DNA from: Proales similis
Lineage: Eukaryota > Rotifera > Eurotatoria > Ploima > Proalidae
Direction: 5' to 3'
DNA: 64,000 bases
Assembly: GCA_019059635.1 (NCBI GenBank)
Contig: JAGVRJ010000002.1
Coordinates: forward strand, 1,364,001-1,428,000
Each line of letters begins with the position of its first letter. The first letter of the stretch is position 1. Positions 24,464-36,400 of the stretch are shown here, in pieces. The notes under the pieces are model-generated. The model saw only the letters and a program-made list of their open reading frames with translations. It searched no databases and had not been told where the DNA came from. The position numbers were made by a program, and so were the translations under genes.

Positions 24464-24750
24464 TGTCGAGCTTGTTCAAGCGATCAAATTCAATTTGCTA
24501 TGATTTGAATTTTATACGTAGCGAACGCGTCTAGAATACACCCATAGATAAACGGAGTTCATACAATCACGTGGAAATGGATTGCGGTGACCTGCGCGCG
24601 ATTTTAGTCTTAGTTGCATCGAGTTGGCATCGTTTGCGTTCAACTCCTTCAAGCGCCTGGCAGAGGTAACCATAGCAACTGAAGCTCGTCGAGTCGATTA
24701 GGAAAAAAGAAAGAACGCAGAATCGCTGCTGACAAACAACGAGAGACGCA
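24464..24750. promoter_or_regulatory. Probable bidirectional promoter
   Basis: Only 287 bp separate the divergent start codons of the SDR (24463) and the 827-aa gene (24751). Both 5' UTRs and promoters must therefore fit here, unless there are distant non-coding first exons. No TATA box is evident at an obvious position. Confidence 0.45.
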
Positions 24751-27700
24751 ATGGACGCGAGCGCTGATGAGGAACAGGAGAGTGCTCATTTCGATCTACT
24801 TGTCGACACTGTGCTGACAAACTTCGCCGAAACGCAATCGTCCGTGCAAGAGCTGATCCAATTCAAAGATGAAATGCTCAAGCACAATCTTCCGGCTCCG
24901 CTGGTCTTCAAGGCCGCGGTGATTGTCGGCCGTCTCTTTCGCAACTTTTCCGACATGAACACGCCCGTGTGCGAGCTGCTCCGGCTCGTTCGCATCTACA
25001 GTTCAAGCTGGGAGCGAAATCAGGCCGTGTTGAGAAAACTGAACGAAATGTACGAGAGCAAGAAGCAACTGCTCAACATTGCCATCAGACGGCTGGCTAT
25101 GGCCGACAAACGGACCAGAGTGTTCGCTCGAGAGCAGCGAGTCGCCAACTGGGAGCGGCTGTTTATTCACTTGAGCCAAGCCAAAGGCCATGGCCGAAGG
25201 TGGAAGTTCCGGCTGGAAGAGTTCCGCAAAATGTCCAACTTGGGCCACGAACAGCTCATACGCTGGATTGACGAAGAAGCAGGCGATGAAGCCAGAGCAG
25301 AACTACCGGCCCAGATGGACAGGCCGAGAAGCAAGCGCAACTTGGACATGAACGAAATGAGCGACATCAGCTTTGCTCTGGACAATTCGCTGAGCGAAGA
25401 ATTCGGCGCCCGGGCAATGAATCGTGACGAGGTGAGTCGACTTGCTGTCCCAGCCAAGCGTTCTTAACAGTTCGAACTAAATCAAGAACGAGAACGTGGT
25501 CGAAGTGGACAGCGAGCACGATCTGTTCTCAGAGGCGAGCTCAAAAATGGGTCACAAAAACGGCGCTGGCAAGGTAAGGCCCCAATTGAACCACTTGGCT
25601 TTTGCTCACTTGCACGTGGCTTCTTGGGTAGAATGTGCGCGAAGAAACATGCCAGACCGAGCCGATGGGCGTTGAGAAATCTTGTTGGACCGGAGAGCCG
25701 AATTACGAAACGTAACCAAAAGCGATCATTGAGAGGCCTTTCTTATGAACGCCTTTTTTTCAGTGTCCTGGTTGTGCGCTTGTTTCGGCCAGCTCACATC
25801 CCCAAAGGCGTCCGACTCGACATACAAACGAAAATCGGCGCCGCTTCCAAGTCTGCGTCGCTAATCAACTCTGAAAAGGTACTTGTTTAAGTTGCCGAGT
25901 TTTGCTCAACTCAGTTACGAAAATGGATCATTGAAACTAGGCGGTGACGGTTCAAACAAACGAGAAAAAGAAAATCAGACCGTTGGCCAAAGTTCCGAGT
26001 AAGACTTGAACTTGCAATCTTGACTATCGATGGACACTCAGCGACGTTCAATAGACAAGAAAGGCCAAGAGAAGGCAGACGAGGGCAGCAAAAGTGTGAA
26101 CGAGAAATCGGACGAATTCAAAGACGTTCTGTTTGAGATTGAGGATAGTCTGATTAGCGACGAGAGACATGAAGCGAATGAAATTGAAATTTCGCTCAAG
26201 TGGAAAGAAAACGAAAAGAGAAACAGCGCCAAAGTAAAATTGACAATTAAAGATCTCAAAACGTTGGTAAGTGACCGCGGACGACATGCAAATGGCGAAC
26301 ATGAATCTGATCTGATCTCGGGTCGGAACTCAGAATCCGGCCACGTTCTTTTACAAAGAGCTAGACCAGACTGAGGTGATCGAGTTCGATCAAGAAAGGC
26401 CAGTCGAGAGTTCCAGGAGGCTTGAATGGCCCGACGTGAACGCGTTCACTTACGAGTCGGCGCAGATGTTCAAAATGACCACTGCGCGAAATCCGTTTGC
26501 TCTGGACATGAGCGAGAGCGCGGACGCATCAGCCGCGGCTCCGCACAAGTTGCCAGTTCAGTTTTTCATCACCAAAAGAGCCAGTGAAGCTAAAAATCAC
26601 AAAAGCATTGGTCAGCTGTCTGATTAGCTCGATTGACGTCCATCTTCTGTGAACTCTTTAAATAGGCTGCAAACCATTTGAAAAACTCATCGAAGAAGTG
26701 ACAGGCGAATCAGTTCACATCCAAGACTTTCCAAGACCACTGGTCGAAAAAGTCGAGCGCTCTTGCTCGCCAATGGAGCAGAGCTCGGCGGCAGGGAGAT
26801 CTGGTGGTAGCACATCGCCAGGACGAAGGAAGAGTCTGGTGTCGGAGAAAAGCTTTGTGAAGACGGAGAAAAATGTGGTGACCTTTGATGAGCATGAAGC
26901 ATTGCTGTGAGGCTTGTTTTTGAGCTTAATCGCGACCGCCGATTCTAATCGACCACAAGAGAGGAAAGGGACCATCTGAGCATCCAAGTCATGCAGCTTG
27001 AGAACGAGTTGAATCATTACAAGACATTGGCCGAGCTTGGCCAGTCTGCATTGAGCAGTGCTCAAACTCAATCCAACCAAAAACAAACGAGGTACGGCTG
27101 ATTGAGTAAGAAAAGAGGAAGCGAACTTGATCCCATTCGCCTAGTGACATGGACGAGACTGGAGAAGAGCCCGAGTTGAAAAAACGCCAAGCGCCCAAGA
27201 TGCAGCCGTTAAGGAAAAGATCTGCCGTTCGACTGAACCAGCTGTCTGGAAGCGTGAGTCGTTGAAATCTTTTTTTTCTTGCTCTCAGGCGATCTAAATT
27301 AGACGCGCGCGCGCGCTCAGTTCTTCGACAGACTGAAGGAATTCTCGGAAAAGAGCGACGCTAACCGAAAGCAGTTAATTGAGAAATACATGCGCGAGGA
27401 GGCGGAAAAGCATGAACAGCAAATGGCAGTTTTAAAGCGGCTGCATAAGGACGCGAATTATTCGCCGGCTGACGATTTCTGCTTGCCGGCGGTGTTCATG
27501 CCGTTTAAATCAAACAATGTGTTCAATCCAAGGGCCCATAGATACTTTCATTCGAACGGTAAATGCTCATTTTTGTCGCTCCAGCCAGTTCGATGTCTCA
27601 TCTTAATGAAAACAACCAGGAAGCAACCAACCTCGCATAACGCAGCCACCGACCGTGTTTCAATTGCCGCCTCTTCCCTCAAAATCGACCGTAAGCTGCA

Positions 27701-27931
27701 TCCTACTCGTCTCTCTCATGTTCTAATCGCTTTCCGCTTCGCGTTCAGCTATCCGTCATAAATCTTTTCGAGCTCGGCAAAAGATATGAGGAAGGAAGAT
27801 CGAACGATAATGTAGCCGAATACATAAGAAACGCGCTTGTTGAGACATCCAAATTGCCTGGGCCCGAGCCCCAGCCGACGATTAATAATTGCGAGGATAC
27901 AAATGCGGCCAGTGGCGCCCAAATCCATTAA
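24751..27931 (+). CDS. Unrecognised 827-aa protein, helical N-terminus, conserved-looking C-terminal motif
   Basis: Thirteen exons: 24751-25431, 25487-25573, 25632-25711, 25764-25878, 25941-25998, 26055-26266, 26334-26610, 26666-26906, 26960-27091, 27145-27253, 27321-27558, 27620-27690, 27749-27931. I do not recognise the protein. Residues 1-180 are predicted helical and charged (DTVLTNFAETQSSVQELIQF). Residues about 275-430 look beta-rich (TVLVVRLFRPAHIPKG, then IEISLKWKENEK), compatible with a C2- or Ig-like fold. A short coiled coil lies near 610-650. The C-terminal ~200 residues hold Lys/Glu helices, then DDFCLPAVFMPFKSNNVFNP, RAHRYFHSNG, ITQPPTVFQLPPLPSKS and LSVINLFELG, which read like a conserved peptide-like module. 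There is no signal peptide or membrane segment. AATAAA lies at about 27954-27959. All exon phases agree, so I am confident the gene is real. Confidence 0.75.
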
Positions 27932-27953
27932 GACCGATTCAGTTTTAGAATGA

Positions 27954-27959
27954 AATAAA
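27954..27959 (+). terminator. Poly(A) signal of the 827-aa gene
   Basis: AATAAA 22 bp after the stop codon, followed by a T-rich tract. Confidence 0.65.
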
Positions 27960-28774
27960 ACATTGCCTCACTGAACGCTCCAAGCTCATTGTTTTCTCTT
28001 CTTTTTTTTTGTCGAAATTTCTATTTGTGCTCAATTGCACGACTGAATGAAATCTTTGAGATGATTTCTGCTATTTATTATAATGTATATTAATCAAAGA
28101 GCCATTCTGCTCTGTTTGGGCAATTCAGGTGAGCATCCAGACAACAGCTTATTATTTAACGACTAAAAATAATAATGCTGCTGTTGCATGTGCTCACCTT
28201 TACATAACTATGACGAGTTTTTTTTTTTTTTTCTTAAATTTTGGCAAACGTCGCATTCAAACGAAAACGTGACTCGTAGACGAGCTTGGCGCCGAAGAGC
28301 TCAAGCTTATGCAACTGGAATTCGTATGCGTCGTGAGTATAAATAGGCAGGAGAGCTGTTTTTCAGGAAAACGCTTCATCGATAAGCCAAGAGGCAAGAT
28401 CTAAATAAATAGGGAGCGATTGTGGAAAAACTGCACGCGACTAAGAAGGAGATAGAGCGAGAGTGGAGAATTAAAACAAAAAAAGAAAAGAAGCATGTGT
28501 GAATCAAGTGGCAAGTCAATTTGACACCGCATCGAATAAATGAGTCGACTGGTGTCTCACACTTGAGCTCATCTGTTTTATTTCACTTCAAGTGAATAAA
28601 TATGCTGCGTGCGATCGACAAGAGCGAAAATAAAGAAGAAAAACTCTAATTAGCATCTCTTCTGTTTTCAGACATTTATAAACAAGCTGAGAAGGCGACA
28701 GAGACGGGCATTTCTAAATACGGCGCCGACAAGTCACCGAGTTCAAGCACGCGTTCAACAAGCATCCTGCCAGC
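27960..28774. other. Intergenic region with possible 5' UTR exon of the Ig-like gene
   Basis: AT-rich sequence with T runs at about 28220-28233. A pyrimidine tract plus AG (TCTGTTTTCAG) at about 28661-28671 could be a splice acceptor for a leader exon running into the ATG at 28775. No coding signal is seen. Confidence 0.35.
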
Positions 28775-29436
28775 ATGATGAGTGCTTTAAGATTCAAAAT
28801 TCTATCGATTGTGACGCTTGTTCATCTCGCGGCTGTACGAGGCCAGCTCAAAGAATCTGACAAACAAGAAGAGTCGTTTGGAAAGCTGTTTGTGAATAAC
28901 CTTCGAATTCCGTCAAGCGATCTCCTCAAAGACGATTTTCTAACTGTGTTTCACGGCGACGATCTTCAGTACGAGTGCGAACTGCCTCAGGGCTTGGTCA
29001 ACTACGACTGGACAATAAACGGCCAGAGTCTAAATTTGAGCGAAACCGTGTTTGTAAAAATAGTCGATACTCTCAAAGAGCCTCAAGTCAGTCAGATTCA
29101 AGTCAGTTGTCTCTACAAAAGTCAGAACGCCGCCACAGTCGGTGTCAAGCGATTTCCGATCATTCGTGTCGGTAAGTAGTTTATAGTTCAGCTTCACTCA
29201 TCACCACACTTGAACTAAACGTGTGCATAGACGGCTACGTATTCAAGCATGACGTATCCAAAAAGGACTATTTACTATTCAAATATCAAAAGCAAATATT
29301 TATTCTGCATATCGGCCTGGGCCTGGTGCTGGTCTTGGCCGGCGTGCTCTTCTTTATCTCATGGATCTACAGACTCAACTTGAAGCAAGAGGAGAAGCGC
29401 AACGGTCCTTACACTCTGGCCGACAGCCACGCCTAA
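28775..29436 (+). CDS. Small single-pass membrane protein with one Ig-like domain
   Basis: Two exons, 28775-29171 and 29231-29436; 200 aa. The N-terminus (about 1-23) is a signal peptide with a hydrophobic core ending VRG. The ectodomain (about 24-140) has an Ig-like pattern: cysteine in YECELP, tryptophan in NYDWTINGQ and a second cysteine in QVSCLYK. A transmembrane helix lies at about 157-178 (LGLVLVLAGVLFFISWIY). The cytoplasmic tail is about 20 residues (LNLKQEEKRNGPYTLADSHA). It could be a cell-surface accessory or adhesion subunit of basigin or embigin type; the family is not established. AATAAA is near 29713. Confidence 0.75.
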
Positions 29437-29814
29437 AAGACTCAGTCAAAGTCGTCTGAATCTCTTCTCATATTCACTCGTCTTACATCCATGGTCCAGA
29501 TTGGATCCAGACCCAACACTCTCAACATTATTTGCCTCTATTCAGACTACTTGGCTCTCGTTTTTATATTCAATTTTTTCAAGGCATTTTTCTTTTTTTA
29601 AAAGCCTCCGATTTCATCCTTTTAACCCTTGCGCACCAATTTCAAGCCCCTTATTTCACTCGAATATTTGAGAATTGTCGCTAGCCGCTTATGTTCTACA
29701 ACGAAACTTTTGAAATAAACTAAGGTAATAATGATATTAATAATTACAGACAGATTATCAGTCAATTGGCATTTGAGTGTAAGAAAAGAAATTGTTTGCG
29801 ATCGATTGATCGGC

Positions 29815-31217
29815 CTATTGCTTGTTGCTCACATGCCTCAACTGGGTTTGGCGAAGTTTGTCTAGTTGACTCTCTAAATCGAATATGCTCTCCTTAATCT
29901 CGTTGTACTTGTTTACGTCCAGGCTACTGCGCAGCGCCTTTTTGTGGAAATTGCGTAAAAAGATTCGATCGGTGGCGCTCTCATAGCCATAGTCCTAGTC
30001 AAATGCATGTCAGCTTTGTTTACTCTGGCCGCCTGTCAATTTTTCTCAACAGCGCACTTACCCGTCTCGTCAGAACGTAATAGGCGTAGACACCGATCGC
30101 TGCCGAATAAGTCACAAAATAAGTTATTGGCTCGACAATGTCCCACGAGTAGTCGAACCAAGTCATTCGGCCTAATATGCCCATTTGAACGCTCATCAGA
30201 GCGAGACCCAGCCACACCATTCGGTTGGTGTGCTTCTTGGCGCTGAGCTCCAATTCGAGCCGTTTCTATTCAATGTTTAACTAACCAGTCACAACGCAGC
30301 AACATTAGCAGAACGCCTTACTTGTTCAAGAGGAACCAGCTCGCTTTTTAGCTGTTCCAGTTTTTTGAGGATGTCGGCCTCGCGTGCCACCTCGTATTGC
30401 TCGACGTTCAAATGTAGGTAAAGCTTCGAGACAAGCTGCTTGAGTTGTTCAATTTCATTTGATGAAGCCCCTTCGCTGCTCATGTTGCTGCTTGTCGATT
30501 CTATTTTTTGTTGGTATCAGTTATACTCCAACGCCCTCTAACGCAGTTACTTTTACTCACCGAACCCTCTAGGCGGGTGGAGTGTATAGACGATGTCGTT
30601 CACGCGGATTCGAAATGAGTTGGTGAACAAGTGTCCGATCGAAGTGGTTCGAGACATTCTCACTCCATCTTCAACAGAGGAGTTGTTAGAGCAAAAAAGA
30701 AGATTCAGACGACCGGACAGACCTTGAGAGTAGACGGCCGCATTCTCAATTGACTTGTCCTCGTTTCGCAAGCAATCAAGCAAGTCGTTCACCGTGTGAT
30801 TGATTAAATTGAACGAAAACTCGCATCGCTCTCTTTTGCCAGGCAGCAAAAGAACGAGCTTGATCATGCCGTTCTTGAAATCGGCCGACGCGTCGTCGCT
30901 CGGCTGAAGTAGATCCAAGTTTTGACTCGATCTTAAATCATCTTCGAAAACGGCAAGCAAGTCGGTCAGGCTTGGCTATGGAAAGCACTGTTTGGCAGCT
31001 CTTACCGAGCAACTTGACACCAGTTAACGAATAGACTCGAATCAACTGATCGATTCGAACGGGCACAGGTCGCTTCTAAGCCAAGAAACGCTATTTGGCG
31101 GCTGAAGCTTGTGTTCATTGGAAATTGCCAACTCACATTAAATAAGATTGACGCACGGCCGCTTGTGAACAAGTTGAGGCCGCCTCTCTTGGCCATGTGG
31201 TACACTCGGCCGGGCAT
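29815..31217 (-). CDS. MCU: Mitochondrial calcium uniporter pore subunit (MCU)
   Basis: Six exons on the minus strand: 31217-31137, 31075-31029, 30970-30561, 30500-30322, 30265-30062 and 29994-29815; 366 aa. A basic N-terminus ([17 protein letters not shown]) suits a matrix-targeting sequence. The N-terminal domain has [15 protein letters not shown] and ends [10 protein letters not shown] coiled coil (about 195-250) precedes TM1 ([15 protein letters not shown]), the pore loop WDIVEP, TM2 ([17 protein letters not shown]) and a C-terminal coiled coil ([17 protein letters not shown]). MCU forms the Ca2+-selective channel of the inner membrane. Its near-invariant DIME selectivity motif here reads DIVE (D281-E284, nt 30142-30131); both acidic residues remain. 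The donor of exon 2 is GTTAAC, chosen because only it keeps the frame. Confidence 0.93.
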
Positions 31218-33488
31218 GTTATCTAAATTGGAGCAGACAAATGCGGGAGATCAGTGAGGTGGCAAATTTTCAGACTGCGATAGATAGGCCGAGATGTGTG
31301 GAAATTAGATCGGAGATTTGGAGTATGGCAGAGAGTGTGGCAACGCTATGCTAAATAGCGGCTTGGGCTGCAGCCGGCGCCGCGGCCGCAAGAGCACTGA
31401 AAGAGCGTTTAGATGCTCTTTGTGTTTGCGCAGTAGATAATAATCAGTTGAGAACATAATGAAACTAAGGCGATACTTAATTATTGAAAATGAAGAAGAT
31501 GAAAAAAGGCCACATTGATAATAAATACATGATTCGGCATCCACACTAAATTGAGTTGGAGGCTAATCATTCAAGAGGCGCCAGTCGCACTCATAATGCC
31601 AGAAATGACTTGTGTACAAGTGACAAATGAGAGCTAATAAACCTAGACGAACTTCTCAATCGATTTTCTTTTCTCCACCGCGCTCGCGTCACACTATCAA
31701 TCAACACTCATCCGGCTTCGAAACACAATCATGCAAATGTTGGCATCTAGCGCTGCCCTCCGCACCGCTGCTACCACTGCTCTTGTTTGCTTTGCTCCCG
31801 ACAGTGCGGGCAGTTGACTTTCGATCGGTCATGGAGCAAGTCAACTTTCTGGTTAATTCTGTTTCTTTCTCACTGCCTTCGCCACAGAAAAAGTCTCGAT
31901 GCCAGATTTACTTTTAAATTCGGTTCATAATTTGAACGAATTCTGTTCAACTATACTTTCGATTTGAAAGATTAATATTAATTTTGTTTTCGATCGATTC
32001 TGTCCTCGAACAAAGCCGCTGCCACACCTGACTTTGCTGCTCGTTGTCAACACCACCGTCACGATCTGCAGCTTGGAAATTCTCGCGCTCTCTCTCTCTC
32101 TTTGGCTCGGCGGCTAAATGAATTAGAACAGCAAGAGAGCAATTGTTTGTCGTTTTGATTCGAATTCGTGGCAAATAATTTATTCAAATTTTATTCATTT
32201 TTTTTTTCACTCGATGATGTGTGTGTGTGTTTGCGTGTTTGTAAAGTCACTGCTGCCTTTGCTGAAAGTTAAACGCCAAAGGAAAATAGAAAAATAAAAA
32301 TGCCCATTTCGCCTCATTATTTCACGTTCTTTTTAATATCTTTAATTTTTATGAAAAATTAAGCAATCTTTCGCGTCTAATTGCTTGCTGCTCGCCTCGG
32401 TTGGGACCTGTTCATGTGAAAATGAACGCAATTCGGTCTGTTCTCCCGACTGTCGGCTCAGGAAAAAAAAGCATTTTTCGTTCGCCTGCGCAAATGGCAA
32501 AAATGGATCGAGATCATCAATTACGGGTTATTTGAGAAGCCAATTTGGATATTGTTTCGTTCACATTGACTAGGTGTGGCTAGGGAGGGAACAGGCAGGC
32601 TGGCAAAACGACTTGTCTCATCTTTTATCGCTGCTGCTGCTGCTGCTGTTGTTATTATTGTTGTTGGAGTTTTATTTTATTACTTTGTCTCTGCTCTATC
32701 GAACGAGCCAATCTGACCAAATTTTGAATAAAAATCAGGGGAGGTCGAATGAAGGCTAATTGAGTCGGCGTTGTTTTCAGTCGATGTGTACAAGAGCGAG
32801 AAAAACGAGGAAAATTAATTGGGTAGACGGTGACGGCCGCCGCCGTGTGTGCTACGACGATACGGTTGTGCTACGAAAAGAGAGAAAATAAAAAAAAAGA
32901 GGGAGCGGACGGGTGTGCTAGGTTCGGCAGAGACCGCCATGCAGGTAGGATCTCAACCTTACATCGGGGAGTCGGGCCGGGTCTGAGTGAACATGAACGA
33001 TAGCCGCTAATTGTTCAGTTAGGGTGAGCGCGATGCCATTCGGTTCGGCATAATTTATGGAGGCAACGCCATATTTAGAAGCCCAAAAGCACACTGGCTT
33101 CGAATCGCGTGCCCGACTGCGGCCGTCTAAGACTATGCTAATGGGCGGATAGATTATGTGTGGTGCTTTGGCGTTCGAACTCACATAGATTATGTTAATG
33201 TACGTCGTTCGTTCGCTTGCTCTAGATAGGACCAAGCTTGCGCGCACATAGCCAAACTCGAAGGGGGTAGAAGCGAGTAAGTGAAAATCAATTTTTTTAA
33301 GGAGCGAATTGGTCTCAGCAGTGACAGGGCAGGCCATTTACATTCGTGTGCATATTCGCAACCATATTTCACTCGTCACTTTGCTCTGCTCTTAGATATA
33401 CTGAATTAGAGCACATAACATCAAAGCGACGCCATTGAGACCACCAAGGCAACCGTCGTATGCATTAGGAAGCCAATTCATTGAGGTC
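31218..33488. other. Gene-poor divergent region between MCU and GW182
   Basis: About 2.3 kb. A (CTG)n run lies at about 32628-32648. An open frame at 31627-31917 contains a signal-peptide-like hydrophobic stretch, and a 139-codon open frame lies on the minus strand at 32918-33337; neither has a recognisable domain. The final segment may include 5' UTR exons of GW182. Confidence 0.4.
32628..32650. repeat. (CTG)n trinucleotide repeat
   Basis: A run of about 7 GCT/CTG units followed by GTTATT-rich sequence in the MCU-GW182 intergenic region. Confidence 0.65.
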
Positions 33489-36400
33489 ATGTCACATGCA
33501 GCCACCAATATGCAAGCAGCAAGTGTTTTCGAACAAGCGTCGGCCACAAGCGCCACCGATTCCTGGGCCATTCGAGCATCCAAAGGAGACAACAGCAGTG
33601 CGTGGTTCCAGAACGATCAAGCCGCAGTAGACAAGAACGGCTATCTCAAAGACAACTCGAACAAATATTTCGCCATGAACAAGTGGGGCAATCCACTGGA
33701 ATCGGACAGGGACTTGGATTCTCAGTCGGAGCTCTCAATGTCCAGGGCCAGTATTATGAAAGACACAGAATCATCCGACTGGAATCCATTCTCATCGGGT
33801 CTCGGTCTCACAGCCTCATCAAAAGCCAATGAAAACAGCATCAATTTGTCCAACATGTCAACAATGTGGTCACAGCAGCATCAGCAAAACGGCTGGGGCG
33901 AGCCGACTGGTCCGGCTAACGGTGTTAATGTAAAACCGAGTAACAACAACAACAACAACAACAACAACAGCCACACGTCATTATCAACCTCATCCAACGA
34001 ATGGAATGGATCTACGCCAACAAACGATGTTCAAACGAGTTCAAGCGCAGCGTCCAACTCAAAAGATAATGGAGCCAGCAGCCAGCCAAACCAAGCAGCC
34101 AAGCCAAATACATCTGCAGGCGCGCCACCGCCAGCTTGCCGCTCCTGGGCCAAAATAGTCTCCCAGCAGTCATCGTCAAGCACTACCTCTGAGTCAAATG
34201 CTACGAATGGCGCACAAGGCAGCCATGGCCAGAGTGTCGCGCCATCTTCCTCATCGGCATCATCTTCCTCTTCATCCACAGCTAACTCTTCAAACAGTAA
34301 ACAAGAATGGGATATCAAAGTAAATCAGAACGTTCCGTGGGCACTTAGCAATTCCGGCGGTGTTGCTCCTGCCCATCAGTCGGCAAGCAATAACTTGAGC
34401 AACCAGCCGGCGGCGGCCAGCTCTCACGAGAACAACAGTAAAGTCGGCCCGGCTCAAGTAGCCAACGGCCCCACCTCATCTGGCGCTGTACAAGGTGGCG
34501 CTGGCGGCGGTGTCAAGTCGGCCGACACTGGCACTGACATCTGGTTATCTAATTCTGGAAAATGGAGCAGCGAGCAAACAGTCCAACAATCTCAACAGCA
34601 GCCCTCATCACCCAACTCTTCGCCCACTTCCATGACAAACAGCAAAAACAACAGCAATTGGTCGCCTGGCGCCTCCATGTCCAAGCAGAATGCGTGGCCA
34701 TCATCAACCGACTCAGAATCAAAAGCAAACAGCAACAATCAATGGCCGAAAAGTGATGAGAATCAAGATGAATCAGGAGTCGACTCGTCCGCAGGCTTAA
34801 ACCCTCAGCCGGCGATCAACTTTCCGATTATACCTGCGGCCACCGCAGCCGCCATTTTGAACAAAGTGCCCATTCAGCCGACTGGCTGGGATGATACTGA
34901 TTCGACGCCGGCGGCGGTGTCAGCAGCAGCTGCGGCCAAATCGGTACCAAAGAAGGGCGACGACGGTACAAGCATCTGGGGCGATCCGGAAACATTGCGT
35001 CTAGTCAAAGTGCAAAAGTGGACCGGTGGAACTCAAAAAGCAAACAAACCATCGCCAGCCAACGAAGCAAACGCGGCCGTGGGTGAAAAAAGCGGCGGCG
35101 GCAGCAGCAACAGTGGCGGCGCAAGCAAATGGCCGTTTGATGAGAAATCGAGCGAGACTGCAGCCTCAAACGAGTGGTCTCAAGGTCTGGTAGACACCAA
35201 ATCATGGAGTAGCACCAAGCCTAACAGTGACGAGTGGAACGAAGGACGAATTGACACCAGCAGTTGGGGCGCGCCTTCGGTAATTTTCTTCTTCTCTTTT
35301 TTGTCCTGTTGTCACATGTTGCACATTCTTTTAACTTGACTTTACTCTTATCCGCCGAGCGCACGACTCTTTCACTCTCAGCTGTCCTCCCATCCTCTGG
35401 CTCACTCTAACTCTGCCAGTCCTCGTTTCCTTGCTCTATGTCCCACAATCACTCTCATCTTCGTTTTGCTTGCTGTTTTTATCCAGCGGTGCCTTGTCCT
35501 AAAATGCTGAGAGCAAAGCGTTTGTCTTGAATTTGAGGGCAGCTTTTTTAAACGTCTTGTCAGTGTGTTCGGTGTGTTAAGTGTAAAGTCCAGCATGAAA
35601 TCTTGCTCCAAAGCCCAGACCCGAGCCAAGTCCGACGTGACCATTTCGTGACCGAAATTCGTTTTCTAGGTTAAAAATAGCTTTGACCCGGCAGCCGGAG
35701 TTGTCGATACTAGTAGATGGACGAGTGATGACTCATCATCACCAGACGTTTTAGTCAATGGTCACGATAAAGGCTCCCTAGACTGGCTGCCTAGCTCTGC
35801 CCGGGTACTCCATAAATACCTAATTTGCTAGCTGACCAAATAGCTGCGCCCTATGCCTAAAATGCTGGACGAATCGCTTGCTACCTAAACGCTGCCTAAA
35901 CTGTTTCCGCTCCTTATCTTACGCTTATTAATCTAACGCAATCAAACAGACCTGCACCAGATTTCAGCTTCTTCCTCTTTCCTGTTTAACTAGATTTATT
36001 AACTTTGCCCCATGCCTTCAGTGTTCCAGTTTTCTAACGTGTTCGTTTGATTTTCTAGGAGGAAGATGCGCGACTTAAGCAACTGGGAGTTGGGCGAATA
36101 GCGAGCTCCGGCAATCTCAGCAACATGAGCATAGGCGCACAGCCGAGCGCCATCAACTCTATGAATAGAAACGTGCCAAACATGAGCTCCACTGCTCCTG
36201 GCCGGTTCAAGGGCGGCAATTTCGGCCTGGCCAACTCGCCCATCGATATGCCGGCCAGTTCAAATCAGCAGATTCATAATCAAATTTACGAGAATTTTAT
36301 GCTGGCAGTCTCGCACGGCTACATATCCGAAGATCTCCTCTCCACAAAGCTTCCACAAGAAGTGCTCAACTGGCTTAATCAGTTGTTCCAGAGCCTGACA

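Noticed and set aside
31627-31917. 96-codon frame with a signal-peptide-like LLPLLLFALL stretch
   Set aside because: The hydrophobic segment is preceded by about 48 non-signal residues and the mature part has no motif. No splice partner or poly(A) signal was found.
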